Below the pieces are notes generated by a model that saw only the letters and a program-made list of their open reading frames with translations, had not been told where the DNA came from and searched no databases. The position numbers and the translations under genes are program-made. Positions 17,945-25,961 of a stretch of DNA of 64,000 nucleotides are shown here, one piece after another. How positions within the stretch are numbered: the stretch's first letter is position 1; the number at the start of each line of letters is the position of its first letter. The DNA lies in assembly GCA_034003725.1 (NCBI GenBank), contig JAVEYB010000001.1:290416-354415 (forward strand), in the 5' to 3' direction. The stretch is from Candidatus Zixiibacteriota bacterium. Lineage in GTDB: Bacteria > Zixibacteria > MSB-5A5 > GN15 > FEB-12.

Positions 17945-18872
17945 CAGTGGCGGCAGCAATTGCCGATTCGATTTTTACTCGGGCCAGACGATCGGTGCTG
18001 TCATTCAAGTATAACACCCGAAAGCCGCAGTTGTCCAGCGGGTCGGCCTCCACCATCGCGAGAGCGGCAAACGTGCGTCGCTCGGAATCGCTCGACTGCA
18101 ACTGCTGGTGCAGAATCGCAATCGCCCGGGGCGTGGCAAGGCGCCCCAGCAGGCGACAGGCCAGATGCCCGATTATCGGCGGATCGTCTGACATCGCATC
18201 ACCCAGCGCATCGGTGACAGCCGACGTGTCAAACGATACCAGCGTTTCAAGCGCCATCAGCCGCGCCCCGTAAAACGGGTCAGCCAGCATGCGGATCAGC
18301 GGCTGCACGGCCAGTTGCACGCCGATACCGCCGGCGGCCACGACCGCCGACGTTCTCACCTGACCGATCGTATCCGACAGGGCTGCCAGCACCGCGTCGC
18401 CTCCCCGGGGATCTTTGATCTTGCCGAGCGCCAATACAGCCTGATCGCGAACCGACCAATTGTCGTGGCCGCAGACCTTGACCAGCCCAAGGGTGGCTGC
18501 CGTGTCTTTGATGCTTCCAAGGGCCAACGCGACCCGTTCTACCACAAGCGGCTCCGGCCGCTTGAGAGCGGCCAGCAGATCGGGTACCGCCTCGGAGCCG
18601 ATCCGCTCGAGCGTCCAGATAATCGTCCATCGCTCGCGGGCAGACTTGGTGGTGAACTTGTCGATCAGAATCGGGACCGCGGGCCGACCCAGCGCTGCGA
18701 TTGAATCCATCGCGGGCTCGTTCTGGTCACGAAACCGAACCTCCCCGGACGACGCAATCACAAAGAGTGAATCGACTTTCTTCTTCAGATCAAATTGTGC
18801 CTGCGCCCCTTCAGTGAAAGCACCCGTAACCAATATGGCGGCAATGACGATTGTGGCTATCACTTTTCGCAT
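17925..18872 (-). CDS. Exported HEAT-repeat protein
   Basis: This 315-residue protein has a signal peptide (IATIVIAAILVTGAFTEG) ending at AQAQ. From about residue 50 it consists of HEAT/PBS-lyase-type helical repeats of ~30 residues, e.g. LGRPAVPILIDKF, GSEAVPDLLAALKRPEPLV and RDQAVLALGKIKDPRGGDAVL. Such repeats bind other proteins; no enzymatic site is seen. It starts 1 bp after the repeat-protein gene at 18874 and is translationally linked to it. The predicted location is the periplasm. Confidence 0.75.
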   Translation of the reverse strand: MRKVIATIVIAAILVTGAFTEGAQAQFDLKKKVDSLFVIASSGEVRFRDQNEPAMDSIAALGRPAVPILIDKFTTKSARERWTIIWTLERIGSEAVPDLLAALKRPEPLVVERVALALGSIKDTAATLGLVKVCGHDNWSVRDQAVLALGKIKDPRGGDAVLAALSDTIGQVRTSAVVAAGGIGVQLAVQPLIRMLADPFYGARLMALETLVSFDTSAVTDALGDAMSDDPPIIGHLACRLLGRLATPRAIAILHQQLQSSDSERRTFAALAMVEADPLDNCGFRVLYLNDSTDRLARVKIESAIAAATDEFGRP

Positions 18873-18873
18873 T

Positions 18874-20814
18874 TCAGTTCCCCACAGCGGCGGCCGTGTC
18901 GGGCGGGTGCCGTTCGATATCCATCCCGCCTCCCCACCGTGACTCCGTGCGCCAAAAGGTGTTGTCGCGGCCGTTTCCCTGGTACTGGTCCTGGCCGCCG
19001 AGATCTATGAACAGTCCGATCGAACCGAAGTCTCGCCTCGGATTACCGTACCCCTGCGTATTGTCCGAACGCCGGACCAGGTAACGGTCCTCCCCCTCGT
19101 TGTCGATTAATACGCCGATCCCGTTCGCCGAGCCGGCCGCCTGTGAGAGATCATACGCCGTGTACGTGTCATCGCCGTGGCGGTCGATCAGAATTCCGGC
19201 CGAGTAATCATGGCCGCACCCTTGCATGAGTCCCTTGCCGAAATATACGTCGCTGCCGTACTCGTCCACCAGCAGTCCGAGCGCCATGTGCGTTGCCGCG
19301 CCCTGCCCGTACTGGAAGCAGGAATATGTATCCAGCCCCGATGAGTCATAAATAAGCCCGACCGCATACCAGTAGGCACACGCCTGTGCGAAAATGTCGG
19401 CATGGTACGTATCGTTACCGTCGATATCGATTATGGCGCCGAGACCTCCCGACAAAGTCGGCCTCAGACCATATCCGAATCCCTGCGAAAGCGAAAGGTA
19501 ATGGTCTTCATATCGCAGTACGTCTTTGTACTTGCCGCCGGCGTAATAACTGTCCGATCCCGTTCGATCGTAGATCAGACCGATCCCCTGCACGAACCCA
19601 AACCCCTGCGCGTACAGCGCGGCGTTGTAGATGTCCCGGCCGCCCTCGTCGATCAGCAGACCGATTCCAAACGACCCGGCTCCCTGGCAGTGCGTATCGC
19701 CGTCATAGCGGTCGTTGCCCGCGCCGTCGTACAAAAGACCGAACCCGAAAAATCCCGACCCGAGCCCGAACGACATGCCGTCGTAGTGATCGTCACCGTC
19801 GAAATCGAGCAACATCCCGACCGTCAGACAACCCGAACCTATCGTGAAGTCGGTCTTGGAGCGATAGACGTCGTTTCCCGAGAGATCGATTATAATCGTG
19901 CCGGCCTTATTGCGATTGCCGTGAGACAGATCGTAGATGTCGTCGCCGCCCAAATCGAGAATGAACTTGTATTCCCCGTTGTAGTAGTCATTGCCGGGGC
20001 CGCCGACCTTCCATCCGCTCTGCTTGCCGAGATAGCTTTCCGAATTCGCGTCCGCCGGGAGGTATGCCTCGCCGCGCATGATCTGGTCCGCGGTCACCTG
20101 TCCCCCGGCCAGCATCGATCGCAACGCGTTCACTTCAAGCATGAGTTCACGAAGACACTCGACTCCGGCGCCCACGACCGGATCGATATCGATTTTCGTG
20201 CCAAACGACGCAAACCGGTCGGCGTATATCTCCTCTGCCTTTTCGGCACTGTCAAGCTGCTGGGCCGACATGAACTCCTCGTCCACCGACGTGGTCACCA
20301 GCTCTTTGAACTCGTTCAACAGAAACGAACGCTCCGATACCGACAGGCGGGCCAGCATCATTTCGGTCGAACGCGGGAATATAACGTCAAGATAAGTCGC
20401 GGCCCGGGACAACGTCTGATTCACGTTGAAGTTGGAAAAGGACAGATTGTATCGGGCCTGGATCTCGCCGATATCCGCCCGGTAGGGTCGAGTCCGCGCA
20501 GGAAAGTCCCTGCGCTCGAGATCGGCAAGCAGGATCGCCGCGAGAATCTCCGGTTGCCGGGGAACGTGGGCTTCCCTGAGTCCCTGAAGAAACTCGATCA
20601 TATCCCACGGGCGCTCCATAAAGTCGGCGACAATCTTCAGTCGGAATGAATCCGGTTCGAGGTAGTCGTTCCGGAACGATATGTCCTGCGGAAAAAGGCC
20701 GAGGTACGACGTCAATTCGGACAGACCATACTCCTCCGGCGATGCCTGCCGGTCATCGGCCTGCCCCACAGCGGCGCAGATCAAAAGAAGTGCTGCAATC
20801 AAACAGGTCTTCAT
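18874..20814 (-). CDS. Exported protein with twelve D-x2-G-x-D-x-Y repeats
   Basis: This 646-residue protein has a signal peptide (MKTCLIAALLLICAAVG). The N-terminal ~260 residues are mixed helical with no recognised domain. From about 265 onward a 30-40 residue unit recurs twelve times, each with G-[IL]-G-[LI]-[LI]-x-D then D-x2-G-x-D-x-Y (DLGGDDIY, DLSGNDVY, DFDGDDHY, DGAGNDRY, DEGGRDIY and so on) and often Q-G between units. The spaced Asp/Gly resemble RTX calcium-binding turns but are not the nonapeptide. A calcium-binding beta-solenoid is plausible but not proven. It heads the four-gene operon and has a clear sigma-70 promoter very close to the start. Confidence 0.7.
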   Translation of the reverse strand: MKTCLIAALLLICAAVGQADDRQASPEEYGLSELTSYLGLFPQDISFRNDYLEPDSFRLKIVADFMERPWDMIEFLQGLREAHVPRQPEILAAILLADLERRDFPARTRPYRADIGEIQARYNLSFSNFNVNQTLSRAATYLDVIFPRSTEMMLARLSVSERSFLLNEFKELVTTSVDEEFMSAQQLDSAEKAEEIYADRFASFGTKIDIDPVVGAGVECLRELMLEVNALRSMLAGGQVTADQIMRGEAYLPADANSESYLGKQSGWKVGGPGNDYYNGEYKFILDLGGDDIYDLSHGNRNKAGTIIIDLSGNDVYRSKTDFTIGSGCLTVGMLLDFDGDDHYDGMSFGLGSGFFGFGLLYDGAGNDRYDGDTHCQGAGSFGIGLLIDEGGRDIYNAALYAQGFGFVQGIGLIYDRTGSDSYYAGGKYKDVLRYEDHYLSLSQGFGYGLRPTLSGGLGAIIDIDGNDTYHADIFAQACAYWYAVGLIYDSSGLDTYSCFQYGQGAATHMALGLLVDEYGSDVYFGKGLMQGCGHDYSAGILIDRHGDDTYTAYDLSQAAGSANGIGVLIDNEGEDRYLVRRSDNTQGYGNPRRDFGSIGLFIDLGGQDQYQGNGRDNTFWRTESRWGGGMDIERHPPDTAAAVGN

Positions 20815-20825
20815 AGTAATGGGTC

Positions 20826-20854
20826 AGTATGCCCTTTGCGGTCCTGGAGGTCAA
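20826..20854 (-). promoter_or_regulatory. Sigma-70 promoter of the D-x2-G-x-D-x-Y protein operon
   Basis: On the minus strand TTGACC (20849-20854) and CATACT (20826-20831) are 17 bp apart. The expected transcription start is only about 5 nt before the ATG at 20814, and no Shine-Dalgarno site precedes that ATG, so the mRNA would be nearly leaderless. Confidence 0.65.
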
Positions 20855-21044
20855 CAAGAATAGCATGGTGGTATAGGGAGTTATCGGTCGTGAAAGAGGT
20901 GAAAATGAGGTGGAATTGGGGGGGACAAGTGATTCGTTATCAAACTCTCAGTTGTTCCGTCAGGTGCTAGGCCGCCCGCCGCGGCGGGGGAAGCATCCGA
21001 GAGAACAAGGTCGGGTCAAGTTCGAATCAGGTGAAATTGTACGA

Positions 21045-21076
21045 CAAAAAAAGCGCCCGCCATCCGGCGGGCGCTT
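21045..21076 (-). terminator. Terminator of pilin gene 1
   Basis: On the minus strand AAGCGCCCGCC and GGCGGGCGCTT form an 11-bp stem with a 4-base loop, followed by a T-tract. The stem is identical to that of the terminator behind pilin gene 3 (24052-24081). Confidence 0.9.
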
Positions 21077-21102
21077 CCTCTGACTCGATAATCGACTGTC
21101 TA

Positions 21103-21525
21103 CTAGGTGGTCACGTCGTTGGTGGTGTTCGTGAGCGCACCTGTCTCGTCGATGTTCCAGACGTCGTCTGTCGCGTCATCGTCGAGGTTGGCCGTCGCGG
21201 TCGCGTCAAACGCGTTCACCTGCGGCTGGTAGTCGTAGCTGTAAATCGCGCTCGACATGATTTCAACACCAAGCTGCGGGAACGAACCGCCGGCAACCTG
21301 CGGGCTGGCGTCACCAGTCACGTAGGTGTTGTTGGCCTGGCGATACGTACGGGCCATCGTGTAGATCTGCTTCAGGATCTGCTTGGCCTCGGACTGCTTC
21401 GAGCGCGTGGTAGCCTGCATGAACCGCGGGATAGCCAACGCGGCCAGGATACCGATGATCACAACCACGATCATCAACTCGATGAGGGTGAAACCCTTCT
21501 GGCGATTGTGGAACTTGCTGAACAT
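21103..21525 (-). CDS. Type IV pilin-like protein 1
   Basis: This 140-residue prepilin starts with a short basic leader (MFSKFHNRQKG), then the prepilin peptidase site G|FTLIE with Glu at position +5 and a hydrophobic helix (MIVVVIIGILAALAI). The C-terminal globular part is Ala/Asp/Thr-rich and has no cysteines. It would be inserted in the inner membrane and assembled into a type IV pilus or type II pseudopilus. ATG 21525 is preferred because it matches the start of pilin 3. It differs from pilin 3 at only about ten of ~130 mature residues. A sigma-54 promoter (21589-21604) and a palindrome (21734-21761) lie upstream. Confidence 0.9.
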   Translation of the reverse strand: MFSKFHNRQKGFTLIELMIVVVIIGILAALAIPRFMQATTRSKQSEAKQILKQIYTMARTYRQANNTYVTGDASPQVAGGSFPQLGVEIMSSAIYSYDYQPQVNAFDATATANLDDDATDDVWNIDETGALTNTTNDVTT

Positions 21526-21588
21526 GAATCCCTCCAATACGGGTGTTATTGGTGTTACCGTCTTCTGCGTTCTTACGGCGTCACTAAT

Positions 21589-21604
21589 TGCAAGACCCGT
21601 GCCT
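21589..21604 (-). promoter_or_regulatory. Sigma-54 promoter of pilin gene 1
   Basis: The minus strand reads AGGCACGGGTCTTGCA. GG and GC are separated by 10 bp, and the sequence matches TGGCACG-N4-TTGCA except for the first base. It lies about 65 bp before the ATG. Confidence 0.85.
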
Positions 21605-21733
21605 CGACCGAGGGGATTTTTTGAACACGTTTGACGTCGCTAAGTCGTTATATACTAACACGCACTCGCTCGGGGCTCGGGACCGTAGGAACGGCCCCAT
21701 AAATCCGACCGAAATTCGCCCGGGTGCCTTCGC

Positions 21734-21761
21734 GCAGAATGCAAGACCTCTTGCATTCTGC
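21734..21761 (-). promoter_or_regulatory. Candidate enhancer (activator site) for pilin gene 1
   Basis: GCAGAATGCAAGA and its perfect complement TCTTGCATTCTGC form a 13-bp inverted repeat with a 2-bp spacer, 130-157 bp upstream of the sigma-54 promoter. The half-site GCATTCTGC recurs at the same distance from the pilin 3 promoter. The rest of 21605-21825 shows nothing further. Confidence 0.55.
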
Positions 21762-21825
21762 AAGAGCCTACACCTCGCCCAACTTCCCCGTCAGACTTTC
21801 CGGTCACGGAAGATCCCGGACAAAC

Positions 21826-21852
21826 GAAAGCGGGCGCTCAGAGAGCGCCCGC
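21826..21852 (-). terminator. Terminator of pilin gene 2
   Basis: GCGGGCGCTC and GAGCGCCCGC flank a 3-base loop on the minus strand, followed by TTTCGTTT. It lies 37 bp beyond the pilin 2 stop. Confidence 0.75.
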
Positions 21853-21888
21853 CGGAAGATGGAGCTATGACCTGTCCTGGAAACGAGA

Positions 21889-22317
21889 CTATGTGGTGAC
21901 GTCGTTAACCGTATTCAGAAGCGCACCCTGATCGTTGATCGTCCACGTATCAATCGTCGCGTCCCCGTCGATATCCGCCGTGGCGGTGGCCGTGAACGCC
22001 TGGCCGTTCACCTGAATATCATACGTGTAGATGGCGCTGGGCATGATCTCCACCCAGATTTCACCAAACGTCTGGGGGTTCGCGGCGTTGGCCACGCCGC
22101 CCGGGTTGAAATAAGCGTTTGCTACCGACTGTTGACGGTACGCACGCTGGTTGACGTATATCTGCTTGAGAATGAGCTTGGCTTCGGACTGCTTGGAACG
22201 CATTGACGCGGTCATGAATCGCGGAATAGCCAGCGAAGCCAGAATTCCTATGATGACGACCACGATCATCAATTCGATCAGCGTAAAACCCCGATTGTCG
22301 CTATACTGTCTGCGCAT
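21889..22317 (-). CDS. Type IV pilin-like protein 2
   Basis: This 142-residue prepilin has the leader MRRQYSDNRG, cleavage site G|FTLIE and a hydrophobic N-terminal helix like the other two. Its globular region is more diverged (QSVANAYFNPGG, WVEIMPSAIYTYDI) but ends in the same NTVNDVTT-type tail. ATG 22317 has AGGG eight bases upstream. A sigma-54 promoter lies at 22369-22383, in the gap behind the regulator gene. It may be a minor or alternative pilin. Confidence 0.88.
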   Translation of the reverse strand: MRRQYSDNRGFTLIELMIVVVIIGILASLAIPRFMTASMRSKQSEAKLILKQIYVNQRAYRQQSVANAYFNPGGVANAANPQTFGEIWVEIMPSAIYTYDIQVNGQAFTATATADIDGDATIDTWTINDQGALLNTVNDVTT

Positions 22318-22368
22318 ATCCCTAACCCTCATTGTGCTGAGATTTCGTATTAGTCGACGGTTATATGC

Positions 22369-22383
22369 GCAAGTAGCGTTCCA
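22369..22383 (-). promoter_or_regulatory. Sigma-54 promoter of pilin gene 2
   Basis: The minus strand reads TGGAACGCTACTTGC, matching TGGCACG-N4-TTGC at all but one fixed position, with GG and GC 10 bp apart. It lies in the short gap after the regulator gene. No obvious upstream palindrome like those of pilins 1 and 3 was found; the expected place is inside the regulator coding region. Confidence 0.8.
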
Positions 22384-22403
22384 AGCCGCTGTTCAAAAAA
22401 TTA

Positions 22404-23807
22404 CTAGTCGCCGTCACCGTCTTCAGGCCGGTTCTTCTGTTTACCTGCAAACAGCCCCTTGAGGTTGTAGCGATCGAGCTTGCGGTACAGTGTTGAGCTG
22501 TCAATGCCGAGAATCCGGGCAGCCTCGGCCTTCTTACCGTCAGTCTGTGTCAGAACATAATGGATATATGCCTTTTCGATCGATTCCAGGGTCGGATTGC
22601 TCGGCTGTGCCTGCTGCACAACCCCCGCGGGCTCCGACTTGGCGAGCCGCTCCGGAAAGTCGGCTCGCTCCAGCCGCGGCGCGCGACTGAGCAGGATGGC
22701 CCGCTCGATCGTGTTCTCAAGCTCGCGGACATTCCCCGGCCAGTGATAGCCTCTCAGAAGTTCGAGCGCGTCCGGAGCGATCTCCTTGGCCGGCCGGCCA
22801 GCCTTCTGACAGAACCGGTCGATAAAATGCTCGATCAACAGCGGGATATCCTCCGCGCGTTCGCGAAGCGGCGGAATCGTGATCGGTATGACGTTGAGGC
22901 GGTAAAACAGATCCGGGCGGAACCGCCCGGCTTTTACGTCTTCCTCGAGATCGGCGTTGGTTGCCGCTATCAAACGGACATCGACTTCGATCGGCTGCGT
23001 GTGTCCAACCGGCGTGATTTTCTTCTCTTCCAGCACGCGCAGCAGCTTGACCTGAATGGCCAATGAAGTGTTGCCGACCTCGTCGAGGAAAAACGTACCG
23101 TTGTCGGCAACCTTGAACAAACCGTCCTTGTCCTTGACCGCACCGGTGAACGAACCCTTCTTGTGCCCGAACAGCTCGGACTCGAGCAGTGTCTCCGGAA
23201 GCGCCGCGCAGTTGATCGACACAAACGGTCCGCCGCAGCGGGTGGAATGATGATGAATCGCCTTGGCGATTAGGTCCTTCCCGGTGCCCGACTCCCCACG
23301 AATCAGCACGGTGGAATCCGACGAGGCCACCCGCCGGGCAAGCTTCTTGAGCTGGGCCACCGCTTCCGACGTCCCGATGAAATTGTCGAACGAGTTATCG
23401 CCCTGCAGTTGTTTCTTGAGCTGGACATTCTCCTGAAGCAGGGCGGTCCGGTTTATCGACTTCTCGATAACCAGCTTGATCTCGTCAACCTTGAACGGCT
23501 TGGTGATGTAATCGGCGGCCCCTTCTTTCATCGCCTCGATCGCCGTATCTACCGAAGCAAACGCGGTCATCACGATAAACTCCTGCCCCGCCTTGAACGT
23601 CTTGACCGTCTTGAGCACGTCGATTCCGGTCATCTCCGGCATCTGCAGATCGGCGATCACCAGATCGTAGTTCTTCTGCTTGAGCCACGAAATACCCTCC
23701 GGCGGAGAGGTGGTGGAATCGACACTGTAGCCCTCCTTCGCCAGCATAATCTCCATGAAATTGCACATGGAATCTTCATCATCGATCACAAGAATAGAAG
23801 CCGGCAT
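22404..23807 (-). CDS. NtrC-family sigma-54-dependent response regulator (PilR-like)
   Basis: This 467-residue activator has three parts. A receiver domain (about 1-120) has phosphoacceptor Asp53 in IADLQMP and the switch Lys in ITKPFK. A central AAA+ domain follows, with Walker A GESGTGKD, the ELFGHKKGSFTGA loop that contacts sigma-54, and Walker B TFFLDEVG. A Fis-type helix-turn-helix (KKAEAARILGIDSSTLYRKL) lies at about 435-455. ATG 23807 places the receiver at the N-terminus. It lies between pilins 2 and 3, all three of which have sigma-54 promoters, so it is their likely activator. No partner kinase is next to it. Confidence 0.92.
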   Translation of the reverse strand: MPASILVIDDEDSMCNFMEIMLAKEGYSVDSTTSPPEGISWLKQKNYDLVIADLQMPEMTGIDVLKTVKTFKAGQEFIVMTAFASVDTAIEAMKEGAADYITKPFKVDEIKLVIEKSINRTALLQENVQLKKQLQGDNSFDNFIGTSEAVAQLKKLARRVASSDSTVLIRGESGTGKDLIAKAIHHHSTRCGGPFVSINCAALPETLLESELFGHKKGSFTGAVKDKDGLFKVADNGTFFLDEVGNTSLAIQVKLLRVLEEKKITPVGHTQPIEVDVRLIAATNADLEEDVKAGRFRPDLFYRLNVIPITIPPLRERAEDIPLLIEHFIDRFCQKAGRPAKEIAPDALELLRGYHWPGNVRELENTIERAILLSRAPRLERADFPERLAKSEPAGVVQQAQPSNPTLESIEKAYIHYVLTQTDGKKAEAARILGIDSSTLYRKLDRYNLKGLFAGKQKNRPEDGDGD

Positions 23808-24051
23808 GAACGTCTCCGACAGGTACACAGACCAGGTTATTTACGCCCTTTTGAGACAATTTCGGCAGAGCCGTCGAGACGGATTATGCCGACTTTCCAG
23901 TTTGCTCAGGAATTGGACAGAGACAGCCCCGGACGTCCAGGCGGGTTGTCCCCGCTCCGGACACGCTTCATTCTGACATCAATCTGCTGGATACTTCCAG
24001 CCCGCCGCAGCGGACGGTTACGTCCCGCAGTAATGACATCGGGAACACTCC

Positions 24052-24081
24052 AAAAAAAGCGCCCGCCGAAGGCGGGCGCTT
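24052..24081 (-). terminator. Terminator of pilin gene 3
   Basis: AAGCGCCCGCC and GGCGGGCGCTT pair around a GAA loop; on the minus strand a run of seven T follows. It is 22 bp past the pilin 3 stop. Confidence 0.92.
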
Positions 24082-24103
24082 CGAGTTGAGCGTGGGCTGC
24101 CGA

Positions 24104-24526
24104 TCAGGATACGGCGTCGTTGGTCGTGTTCTGGAGGTTGCCGGTCTCGTCGATGTTCCAGACGTCGTCTGTCGCGTCATCGTCGAGGTTGGCCGTCGCG
24201 GTCGCGTCAAACGCGTTTACCTGCGGCTGGTAGTCGTAGCTGTAAACGGCGCTCGACATTATCTCAACACCTAGCTGCGGAAAGGCGCCGCCGGCTACCT
24301 GCGGGCTGGCGTCACCCGTAACATAGGTGTTATTGGCCTGACGATAGGTACGGGCCATCGTGTAGATCTGCTTCAGAAGCTGCTTCGCCTCCGACTGCTT
24401 CGCCCGCGTGGTAGCCTGCATGAACCGCGGGATCGCCAGCGAGGCCAGGATACCTATGATCACGACCACGATCATCAACTCGATAAGGGTAAAACCCTTC
24501 TGGCGACTGTGGAACTTGCTGAACAT
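24104..24526 (-). CDS. Type IV pilin-like protein 3
   Basis: This 140-residue prepilin is nearly identical to pilin 1: the same leader type (MFSKFHSRQKG), G|FTLIE site, hydrophobic helix and a mature region with about ten substitutions, mostly at the extreme C-terminus (NTTNDAVS instead of NTTNDVTT). The ATG at 24526 has AGAAAGG just upstream. Its own sigma-54 promoter and upstream palindromic site lie in the preceding 250 bp. With pilin 1 it forms a recent duplication flanking pilin 2 and the regulator, so recombination between the two is possible. Confidence 0.9.
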   Translation of the reverse strand: MFSKFHSRQKGFTLIELMIVVVIIGILASLAIPRFMQATTRAKQSEAKQLLKQIYTMARTYRQANNTYVTGDASPQVAGGAFPQLGVEIMSSAVYSYDYQPQVNAFDATATANLDDDATDDVWNIDETGNLQNTTNDAVS

Positions 24527-24594
24527 ACCTTTCTCCGATACGTACATGGTGTGAATGCTCACCGAGAGCTTCGAGAATTACCACCATCATAATC

Positions 24595-24609
24595 GCAAAC
24601 GGCATGCCT
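24595..24609 (-). promoter_or_regulatory. Sigma-54 promoter of pilin gene 3
   Basis: The minus strand reads AGGCATGCCGTTTGC. GG and GC are 10 bp apart, and two positions differ from TGGCACG-N4-TTGC. It lies about 69 bp before the ATG, matching pilin 1. Confidence 0.78.
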
Positions 24610-24740
24610 GATCGCGCAGGCCGATTCCATCAAAAACTGGACTGATTAAGTCAATGAGCGCCATGCACAACCGACCGGAAATCCCGCTGGTTCGACAATC
24701 CGGCCGATTATCGCCGGCGTTTGACACTCACAAAGCGCCG

Positions 24741-24769
24741 CAAATTGCGAGAGCAATCCGCATTCTGCC
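24741..24769 (-). promoter_or_regulatory. Candidate enhancer (activator site) for pilin gene 3
   Basis: ATTGC-GAGA-GCAAT is an inverted repeat, followed at 24761-24769 by GCATTCTGC. That half-site also occurs in the pilin 1 palindrome. Both copies start about 150 bp upstream of their promoter (152 and 149 bp). The remaining sequence up to 24937 shows nothing else. Confidence 0.45.
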
Positions 24770-24937
24770 ATACTTCACCCGCGTGCGACGCGCTGCTGTG
24801 TGATCTCTGACCCTCCGACACCTTACCAAGGTGCATCCCCTTGCCGGAGCATATGATTGGTTGGTACAAGCGTCAGAAGTCAATTCACTGTGCCGGTCGC
24901 CCCGGTTTCGTCCCCGCTGAACTGCCGTGGATCAGTC

Positions 24938-25786
24938 TCATTCCGTCCGACGGTATCTCGAACTCAGCAGTGTGCCGATTATGATCAGGGCGATTCCGGC
25001 CAACGCCAGCGGTTCAATGTGCTCACCGAATATCACCAAACCAAACGTCAGTGCGAACACCACCCCGAGGTAATTGAAGTTCGAGATGTTTGCCGCGCGT
25101 TCCGCCTGATATGCCCTCGTCATGTAGATCTGCGCGATTGTCACACATATCCCGATCATCAGGAGCACCAGCCAGTCGACCGGTGACGGCATCACCCAGT
25201 GGAACGCCGTGTAGGTCCCGATAATCGGCACCGTCACCAGCGGGAAGTAGAACACCACCACGAGGTGGTGATCGTCGGTGCGGACCTTACGGATGATGTT
25301 ATAGGCGACACCCGATGCAGACGCGGCGACCACTCCCAGCCCGACATCGAGCGGCGTCACGCGCGGATCGAAGCCCTTGATCAACAGCACCCCGGCAAAC
25401 GAGACTGCAAAAAACAGCCACTGGATCGGACGGGGAGGTTCGTTGAGCATGACGCCTGCGATAATGACCGTAAAGATCGGCGACAGATACTGAAGTGTGA
25501 CGGCGCTGGCCAGCGGCATGCGCTGGAGAGTGTAGAAAAACAGCGTGAGGGCGACCGTACCGGCCGCGCCGCGCGCGATCAACCACCGCCTGTTGTTGCC
25601 CCAGGGACTGATTCCGGCTCGCCGAAGCAGCGCCCAGCACACGACCAGAGATATGACCGCGCGAAAAGTAACGATTTCATGCGACGGAATATGAGAGAGC
25701 CACTTGACGCCGACCTGCATCAGGGCAAACATGAAAGTGGCGATCAGGATATACCGGACACCGTCACTGACGGCAGGCACTCTCAT
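24938..25786 (-). CDS. EamA/DMT-family membrane transporter
   Basis: This 282-residue protein has about ten hydrophobic helices in two similar halves, as in drug/metabolite transporters (RhaT/EamA). The first half contains FMFALMQVGVKWLS, FRAVISLVVCWALL and ASAVTLQYLSPIFTVI. The second contains AASASGVAYNIIRKV, RAANISNFNYLGVVFALTFGLVIFGE and IALIIIGTLL. ATG 25786 is preferred over 25834. The substrate cannot be predicted; exporters of amino acids, nucleosides and S-adenosylmethionine all occur in this family. It is transcribed away from the UroD-like gene. Confidence 0.8.
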   Translation of the reverse strand: MRVPAVSDGVRYILIATFMFALMQVGVKWLSHIPSHEIVTFRAVISLVVCWALLRRAGISPWGNNRRWLIARGAAGTVALTLFFYTLQRMPLASAVTLQYLSPIFTVIIAGVMLNEPPRPIQWLFFAVSFAGVLLIKGFDPRVTPLDVGLGVVAASASGVAYNIIRKVRTDDHHLVVVFYFPLVTVPIIGTYTAFHWVMPSPVDWLVLLMIGICVTIAQIYMTRAYQAERAANISNFNYLGVVFALTFGLVIFGEHIEPLALAGIALIIIGTLLSSRYRRTE

Positions 25787-25961
25787 AGGCCAACCCGTTG
25801 TCGCCCAGATTTCATGGTCTGGAGTAAGGCCCACTCTGCGGAAAATGTCAAGCGGTTAGTCGGTCCAGCCTCCGCTGAACTTCGCCCCGGTTTCGCTTGT
25901 TTCTCGGACAAGGATCATCCATACTTGCGTCAGTAACCTTGCGACTCGACACGGAAAGCGC

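Noticed and set aside
22384-22620. Enhancer palindrome for pilin gene 2.
   Set aside because: Nothing like the pilin 1 site was found at the expected distance; only a weak CTGTTT/AAACAG pair inside the regulator coding region.
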